Positions 6,195 to 10,351 of a stretch of DNA of 10,351 nt are shown one piece after another. Source of the DNA: Ilumatobacteraceae bacterium (GTDB lineage Bacteria; Actinomycetota; Acidimicrobiia; Acidimicrobiales; Ilumatobacteraceae); NCBI GenBank assembly GCA_023257035.1, contig JALRDI010000230.1, forward strand, positions 1 through 10,351, written 5' to 3'. A model generated the notes under the pieces. It had not been told where the DNA came from. It made no database searches and saw nothing but the letters and a program-made list of their open reading frames with translations. Position 1 is the stretch's first letter. Each line of letters opens with the position of its first letter. The position numbers and the translations under genes are program-made.

Positions 6195-6684
6195 CGCGTT
6201 GACCTCTGTGACGCTGCAAAGCCTCATCGACGAGGTTGTAGTCGTCTTGTGAGGGCAACCCCAATGAAGCGGCTTCCGCGCGCCACCTTCGGAATGCAAA
6301 CCACAGTCCGACTAGGCCAATCATTAACCCTGCAGCCGGAAGTGCCCAGATCAATGCGTCGAACCCCGATGAGCTCGGCACGAGCAACACCTTCCCCCCG
6401 TACGAGCTTGCGATGGAGGCAAGGATTTCATCATCAGTTGACGTCCCTTCATACACCGACGCCCTGATCTCGGCGCGAATTGCCTCCGAGGCAGGGTTAC
6501 GCGACTCGAACACGCTCTCGCCATCGCACACCGGGCAGGCAACCCGCCGAGAAATTGAATCGATCCGATCCCCGGGATTCAGTGGCCCCGCATCGCGAGT
6601 TGAACCAATGGCGAGCAGAGCGACCACGGCAACAAACATCACTGCCCACGATGGCCACGACCGAAATCGATGTCGGTTACTCAT
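6187..6684 (-). CDS. ccmH: CcmH thiol-disulfide oxidoreductase of cytochrome c maturation
   Basis: A 165-residue membrane-anchored protein. An N-terminal membrane helix or uncleaved signal spans ~11-28. The exported CcmH domain has the redox motif RRVACPVCDGESVFES at ~46-61 with C50 and C53, corresponding to L-R-C-x-x-C-Q of proteobacterial CcmH. The helix-bundle features IRAEIRASVYEG and EILASIASSYG(G)KVLL (~69-101) are typical. A second membrane helix at ~109-131 is followed by a basic cytoplasmic tail (FRRWRAEAA). CcmH, with CcmG, reduces the CXXCH cysteines of apocytochrome c before heme attachment and binds CcmF. ATG at 6684 overlaps the ccmG stop as ATGA. The gene is separate from ccmI, unlike the fused E. 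coli CcmH. Confidence 0.93.
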   Translation of the reverse strand: MSNRHRFRSWPSWAVMFVAVVALLAIGSTRDAGPLNPGDRIDSISRRVACPVCDGESVFESRNPASEAIRAEIRASVYEGTSTDDEILASIASSYGGKVLLVPSSSGFDALIWALPAAGLMIGLVGLWFAFRRWRAEAASLGLPSQDDYNLVDEALQRHRGQRDD

Positions 6685-7244
6685 AAACGTTCCCGGAGGG
6701 TTTGGATACTCGTCGACAAGAATTCTGCGGAAACCTCAGAGATCACTCTCCCCCGCACGATGCCATTCGGGTCAATGATCCAGGTTTCAGGAACCTGAGC
6801 AACTCCGAATCCGTTCTGGAATGAGTAATCCACATCGAAGACGACGGGCCAGTCACCACCGAACTCCGCGAAGAAAGCAGCGACGTCGTCAGGATCATCA
6901 TTCTGGACAATCGTGTAGAACTCCGCCCCGTCAATGCCAAGGCTGCGCTGTTGCTCGACAAATTTGATGAGTTCAGGATGCTCGTTCCGGCACGGGATAC
7001 ACGTTGATGTAAAGAAGTTGAGCACCACCCACGAACCGCGACGACGCGACAGCTCGAATGGCGTTCCGTCATCGAACTCGCCAAATGCTGCTGGAGCAGC
7101 ACGATCAAGAAGCACCGTCTCAGCTGAATCAGTCGATGGTTCAGCCATCATCAACACAGCGAAGAGCACAGCAAGAACCAGAGCAACCGCGCCCGCGACA
7201 AGTGGAGCGACTCTGCGACGCGGGGACGCTGTCGTCTCAGCCAT
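6681..7244 (-). CDS. ccmG: CcmG/DsbE-type thioredoxin-like thiol-disulfide protein
   Basis: A 187-residue protein with a membrane anchor at ~13-33 and a thioredoxin fold (TlpA/ResA/DsbE class) outside the membrane. The active site is FFTSTCIPCRNEHPEL (~77-92) with C82 and C85. The cis-proline loop is GVAQVPETWIIDPNG (147-161), with the P-E-T triplet typical of CcmG. It passes reducing power to CcmH or directly to apocytochrome c. The residue before the first active cysteine is Thr rather than the Trp usual in thioredoxins (W-C-x-x-C). ATG at 7244 has a GGAG seven bases upstream and overlaps the end of ccmF by 8 bases. ResA or TlpA would look similar; the position between ccmF and ccmH settles the call. 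Confidence 0.92.
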   Translation of the reverse strand: MAETTASPRRRVAPLVAGAVALVLAVLFAVLMMAEPSTDSAETVLLDRAAPAAFGEFDDGTPFELSRRRGSWVVLNFFTSTCIPCRNEHPELIKFVEQQRSLGIDGAEFYTIVQNDDPDDVAAFFAEFGGDWPVVFDVDYSFQNGFGVAQVPETWIIDPNGIVRGRVISEVSAEFLSTSIQTLRERL

Positions 7245-9201
7245 GTTGTGTCTCCAACACTGGTGCTGACGTCGGGTCAGTTGGGCGACGAGAACGACGA
7301 GATGGCAGGGCGGACAAGATGGTGCCGATCGCCATCACCGCTCCACCGATCCACAACCACAGCACCATCGGCTTCACGAATACTCGCAGGACCACCTCAT
7401 CAGCATTTGTTGCAGGAGGATCATTCCCATCAATTGTGAGGTATACATCACTGGTAAACCCTGTGCGGACACTCGGAGTAGGAACAGTCATTCCTTGCTG
7501 GAGGTATGTCGTCACTGCCGGGGCATAGACCTTCGAATCATCAAGTAAGACATCCGCCATCACCACATCGGCCCGAGCGGTCACCTCAGTCGACACGCCG
7601 ACGAATTCAAACGAATGGCCTGCCCACTCGACACGCTCACCTCGTCCAATGGTGAGAGTCGCAGAATGTGTGTAGGAATTAGAAGCAGCAAGTGCAACGG
7701 CGATGAGGATGACACCGATGTGCACCAACATTCCTCCGTTGGCCCTTCCCACCAGGCCACGAAATCCCTGACGACGCGTGGCGAGTAGCAACTGACGGCC
7801 GGCAGCTCCACCTGCGAAGCCACCGAGCATAAATGCAATGAGGGGAGCAAGTCGATCGGCCCCAACCACCACCGCAATCGCAAGGGCTGCAACACCGCAC
7901 CACGCAGGCCAGAACAGCCGGTCGCGTAATGTTCCTGCCGACGCAGTTCGCCACGGCAACACCGGAGCAACCGCCATCAAGAACAGCAGGATGAGTCCAA
8001 TTGGCATTGACAGTCGATCGAAGTATGGCGCCCCAACAACGGTCTGACGGTCTTGAAATACTTCCACCAAGAGTGGGAACACCGTGCCGAGTAACACGAT
8101 GAAGGCGAACAAAGCAAACACCACGTTGTTCGCAAGAAACGCACCTTCACGTGATACCGCTGAGTCGATTCGGCCAGGTGCTCGAAGCGCATCTCCACGC
8201 CATCCGATAAGACCCAAAGAAATGACGACCACAATGCCAAAGAATCCCAGTAGGTAGCCGTCGATCTCACCTGCTGCGAATGCATGGACGCTATTGATCA
8301 CCCCTGAGCGGGTTAAGAACGTTCCAAGAATGGTGAGCGCGAATGTTGCAACGAGCAAGCTGAGGTTCCAGACCCGGAGCATGCCGCGCCGCTGCTGAAC
8401 CAACACCGAGTGGATGTAGGCGGTGCCAGTCAGCCACGGAAGAAAGCTCGCGTTTTCCACTGGGTCCCACGCCCAAACCCCACTCCAACCGAGCACCTCG
8501 TAACTCCACCAACCACCAAGCAGGATGCCGATCGTCAGAAAACCCCACGACAGCAGGGCCCAGCGGCGAGTCTCGAGAAGCCAACCCTCGCCAACACGCC
8601 CGGTGATGAGCGCAGCAATCGCAAAGGCGAACGGAACGGTGAACCCCACGTAGCCGAGGTACAGCAACGGTGGGTGGAACAACACGAGTATGTGATTTTG
8701 CAGAAGAGGGTTCGGACCCGGACCGTCAAATCCAACAGGCACCGTTGCACCTCGAGCAAATGGCGAGGCCGGGCCGAAACTCACCAGCGCGAAGAACGTC
8801 ATGACGACGTACATCACGACAAGCGCCCATGCCACAAGTTCGTCATCACGCCGACGAGCGAATCGCAATGCAACGCCACCCGTGAAAAGCGCAAGCACGA
8901 TCACCCACAACAGAATTGAGCCCTCAAGTGCGCTCCACATAGCAGCGACGTTGTACAGCGTTGGTGTGGTTGATGAACCAACGCGCTGAACAAAGTCGAT
9001 TGAGTAATCCCTTGCGAATAACGCCCATTGCATTGCGATGACCGCAAGAGTCGCACCGCCAACGATGATCGCGGCGTAGATCGGTGCCTGACGAAGCGCT
9101 CGCCGATTACCGCCGATGATCGCAACCGCTGTTGCTAGTGCACCGACCGATGAGGCCACAAGCGCAATGAGCAGGCCGGCGTTGCCGAGCGCCGCACTCA
9201 T
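7237..9201 (-). CDS. ccmF: CcmF, heme lyase subunit of System I cytochrome c maturation
   Basis: A 654-residue polytopic membrane protein, close to the 647 residues of E. coli CcmF. The WWD heme-binding motif is GWSGVWAWDPVENASFLPWL (238-257). The heme-coordinating histidines expected from E. coli are all recognisable: H176 (LFHPPLLYLG) and H306 (RSGVINSVHAFA) as the WWD-heme ligands, and H264 (TAYIHSVLV) and H494 (GGMLVHIGVIL) as ligands of the heme b. A large outer domain lies between ~505 and 612, before a last membrane helix at ~612-631. CcmF with CcmH takes heme from holo-CcmE and joins it to apocytochrome c. The start is ATG at 9201, which overlaps the ccmE stop as ATGA. A TTG at 9216 in the same frame is less likely. 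The protein ends in a basic cytoplasmic tail. Confidence 0.97.
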   Translation of the reverse strand: MSAALGNAGLLIALVASSVGALATAVAIIGGNRRALRQAPIYAAIIVGGATLAVIAMQWALFARDYSIDFVQRVGSSTTPTLYNVAAMWSALEGSILLWVIVLALFTGGVALRFARRRDDELVAWALVVMYVVMTFFALVSFGPASPFARGATVPVGFDGPGPNPLLQNHILVLFHPPLLYLGYVGFTVPFAFAIAALITGRVGEGWLLETRRWALLSWGFLTIGILLGGWWSYEVLGWSGVWAWDPVENASFLPWLTGTAYIHSVLVQQRRGMLRVWNLSLLVATFALTILGTFLTRSGVINSVHAFAAGEIDGYLLGFFGIVVVISLGLIGWRGDALRAPGRIDSAVSREGAFLANNVVFALFAFIVLLGTVFPLLVEVFQDRQTVVGAPYFDRLSMPIGLILLFLMAVAPVLPWRTASAGTLRDRLFWPAWCGVAALAIAVVVGADRLAPLIAFMLGGFAGGAAGRQLLLATRRQGFRGLVGRANGGMLVHIGVILIAVALAASNSYTHSATLTIGRGERVEWAGHSFEFVGVSTEVTARADVVMADVLLDDSKVYAPAVTTYLQQGMTVPTPSVRTGFTSDVYLTIDGNDPPATNADEVVLRVFVKPMVLWLWIGGAVMAIGTILSALPSRRSRRPTDPTSAPVLETQHG

Positions 9202-9686
9202 GCCGATGTATCGCAAGCTGCTGCGTCGGCTTCAGCTTCTTGCAAACGTTCATCGTTTACTGCGACGTAATCCTCTGAGTGCTTTACTTCAACCCGGTCA
9301 CCAAGGAACATCCCCGATGGCTCATCGAACACGCCATGAACGACAACTGGGAGACACTCTTTGAAAATGCCACCAGGTTCACCGGCGTACTCAACTTGAA
9401 CTGTCGACCCATTGAATTCAATATCGAACAGCGTCGCTCCAGTCGCAACAACAACCGATCCCTCTCCAACGGTGCCTTGGATACGCAGTCGTCGGCCTGT
9501 GTCGCATCCTGATCGAACGCCCACTTCGTCAACATTGCAGTAATAGTCCACCGCGGTCGACAGCGCTTGAGTGATGACGACTCCACCAGCAACCACAGCG
9601 AGCGCCAGAACCAGCACTGGCAACATGCGCCGTCGGGAACGCTTCGGCCCGTTTTCAGGCCGTGGAGTGAGATCCGGAGTGCTCAC
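9198..9686 (-). CDS. ccmE: CcmE periplasmic heme chaperone
   Basis: A 162-residue protein with a basic cytoplasmic start (KRSRRR), a membrane anchor at ~22-42 and an exported OB-fold domain. The covalent heme-binding site is H136 in VKHSEDY, with Y140, equal to the HDENY motif of E. coli CcmE (H130/Y134). Around it, GRRLRIQGTV (64-73), FDIEFNGSTVQVEYAG (~87-102) and GVFDEPSGMFLGD (~118-130) follow the family's strand order. CcmE receives heme from CcmC/D and passes it to CcmF. The protein has extra cysteines at 50, 61, 111 and 158, absent from the E. coli form. Its start is GTG at 9686, which overlaps the ccmD stop as GTGA. Confidence 0.95.
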   Translation of the reverse strand: MSTPDLTPRPENGPKRSRRRMLPVLVLALAVVAGGVVITQALSTAVDYYCNVDEVGVRSGCDTGRRLRIQGTVGEGSVVVATGATLFDIEFNGSTVQVEYAGEPGGIFKECLPVVVHGVFDEPSGMFLGDRVEVKHSEDYVAVNDERLQEAEADAAACDTSA

Positions 9687-9817
9687 AGCCAGGGCTTGTC
9701 CTCATCAGAAATGTCGGCTGACAACCGCTTACCAACTTTGACTGTTCGCCAAGCGAAGATCAGTATCGATCCGAAGGTCAACGCGTACGAACCAAGAATG
9801 AAACCTGCATTCGTCAT
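9683..9817 (-). CDS. ccmD: CcmD-like small membrane protein (44 residues)
   Basis: A short reading frame exactly filling the gap between ccmC and ccmE. It encodes 44 residues: MTNAGFILGSYALTFGSI continuing with LIFAWRTVKVGKRLS and an acidic end (DISDEDKPWL). There is one membrane helix at ~5-23, followed by a basic stretch (WRTVKVGKR), so the C-terminus should be cytoplasmic. This matches CcmD, a tiny one-helix protein with a G-S-Y-x-L-T segment and an Arg/Lys-rich flank, which is needed to release holo-CcmE from the CcmABCD transporter. Its ATG (9817-9815) overlaps the ccmC stop as ATGA, and its TGA (9685-9683) overlaps the ccmE GTG as GTGA. Position, size and topology support the call; CcmD is poorly conserved in sequence. 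Confidence 0.85.
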   Translation of the reverse strand: MTNAGFILGSYALTFGSILIFAWRTVKVGKRLSADISDEDKPWL

Positions 9818-10351
9818 ATCGAGGCACCGCCCTCCGCTCGACGCTGAGCGAGTGCCCTATCAAGACCGGATTCGGCAGACAGATCAATCATCGTCAGCAT
9901 CCGTGACCGGTGCAGCAACAGCCACACAAACAGAAGTGTGAATGCGACCACACCAACGAACAGCGAGAACAGCATGAGTCCGTCGAGCGAGACATCCAGA
10001 TCGGTTCCCAGCACAGTCGCCTCCTGGTGAAGACTGCGCCAGAGTTTCACACTCCAGTGAACAAGCGGAACTTCGAGCACTGCGAGCAGCCCGACAATTG
10101 CGCTTCGCCGAGCCCGCTGCTCACGAGAGCCTTCGAGTCCTCGGACTGCGAGGTACCCGACATAGCTAATGAACAACAAAGCAGTCGTTGTCAATCGGGC
10201 ATCCCACTGCCAGTAGACACCCCACGTGATTCGACCCCACAACATGCCAGTCACCAAGGTGACGGCCATGAACACGACGCCAATCTCAGCCGATGCCCCA
10301 GCAACCCGATCGGCTTGCAGCGAATGACGCCGGCCAAACAAATGAACTGCT
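9814..10351 (-). CDS. ccmC: CcmC heme exporter/handling protein (5' part beyond the right edge)
   Basis: The last 178 codons of ccmC are present. Roughly 50-70 N-terminal residues, including the first periplasmic histidine, lie outside the window. The WWD-like heme-binding motif is WGVYWQWDARLTT, preceded by a helix AEIGVVFMAVTLVTGMLWG. After LLFISYVGYLAVRG and a charged loop comes VPLVHWSVKLWRSLHQEAT, which holds the second heme-ligand histidine (E. coli H184 in V-H-Y-S-V). A final membrane helix, roughly LMLFSLFVGVVAFTLLFVWL, ends in a cytoplasmic tail. CcmC presents heme to CcmE for covalent attachment, with CcmD and the CcmAB ATPase. The motif W-x-x-W-D-A-R-L-T separates CcmC from CcmF and from CcsA of System II. 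ccmA and ccmB probably lie just to the right. Confidence 0.95.
   Translation of the reverse strand, partial: AVHLFGRRHSLQADRVAGASAEIGVVFMAVTLVTGMLWGRITWGVYWQWDARLTTTALLFISYVGYLAVRGLEGSREQRARRSAIVGLLAVLEVPLVHWSVKLWRSLHQEATVLGTDLDVSLDGLMLFSLFVGVVAFTLLFVWLLLHRSRMLTMIDLSAESGLDRALAQRRAEGGASI

Noticed and set aside
6195..6299. 35-residue N-terminal extension of the CcmI-like protein
   Set aside because: It lies wholly inside ccmH, has no membrane helix, and ATG 6194 has a clear GAGG upstream.
8410..8919. 169-codon plus-strand frame opposite ccmF
   Set aside because: It is hydrophilic low-complexity sequence antisense to a conserved membrane protein gene, which is a common artefact.
1..10351. Defence system, mobile element, CRISPR array, tRNA or rRNA
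   Set aside because: No direct repeat series, transposase, integrase, tRNA cloverleaf or rRNA stretch was seen. All genes fit conserved housekeeping families.

Overview
The window carries 14 protein genes, two of them cut by the window edges, and almost no intergenic DNA. No stretch longer than about 70 bases lacks a gene. By eye the G+C content is in the mid-50s percent. Three things point to an actinomycetotal bacterium: argS followed directly by lysA, a SufR-type regulator with the actinobacterial C-terminal signature, and an Mrp ATPase that lacks the usual CxxC. A System I (Ccm) cytochrome c maturation operon is unusual for most Actinomycetota, which mainly use System II. Together these suggest a deep-branching class such as Acidimicrobiia; this placement is inference.

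Left part, minus strand (1-2658). Reading leftwards, an Fe-S-type winged-helix regulator (SufR-like, COG2345) is followed by argS (arginyl-tRNA synthetase) and then, through a 4-base GTGA overlap, the first codons of lysA (diaminopimelate decarboxylase).

Middle part, plus strand (2723-5472). Diverging from the regulator is mrp (Fe-S cluster carrier ATPase). It is followed by a small HExxH metallopeptidase-family protein, a DUF4328 membrane protein and a SixA-type histidine phosphatase. The regulator and mrp share a short intergenic region of about 64 bases, which must hold both promoters and any operator. An Fe-S-sensing regulator facing an Fe-S carrier suggests a local Fe-S homeostasis module.

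Right part, minus strand (5469-10351). This is a tightly overlapping cytochrome c maturation operon, transcribed leftwards in the order ccmC (5' end outside the window), ccmD (44 codons), ccmE, ccmF, ccmG, ccmH, ccmI. Every junction overlaps, by 4 bases (GTGA or ATGA) or 8 bases, implying translational coupling. Together the products pass heme from CcmC/D to CcmE, keep apocytochrome cysteines reduced (CcmG/H), chaperone the apocytochrome (CcmI) and ligate heme (CcmF). The operon ends tail-to-tail against the SixA gene, with the two stop codons sharing one TTAA, so there is no room for a separate terminator.

I saw no tRNA, rRNA, CRISPR array, insertion sequence or large repeat. The window looks like conserved chromosomal core rather than a mobile or defence region. 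The points of interest are variants within known systems rather than a new system.
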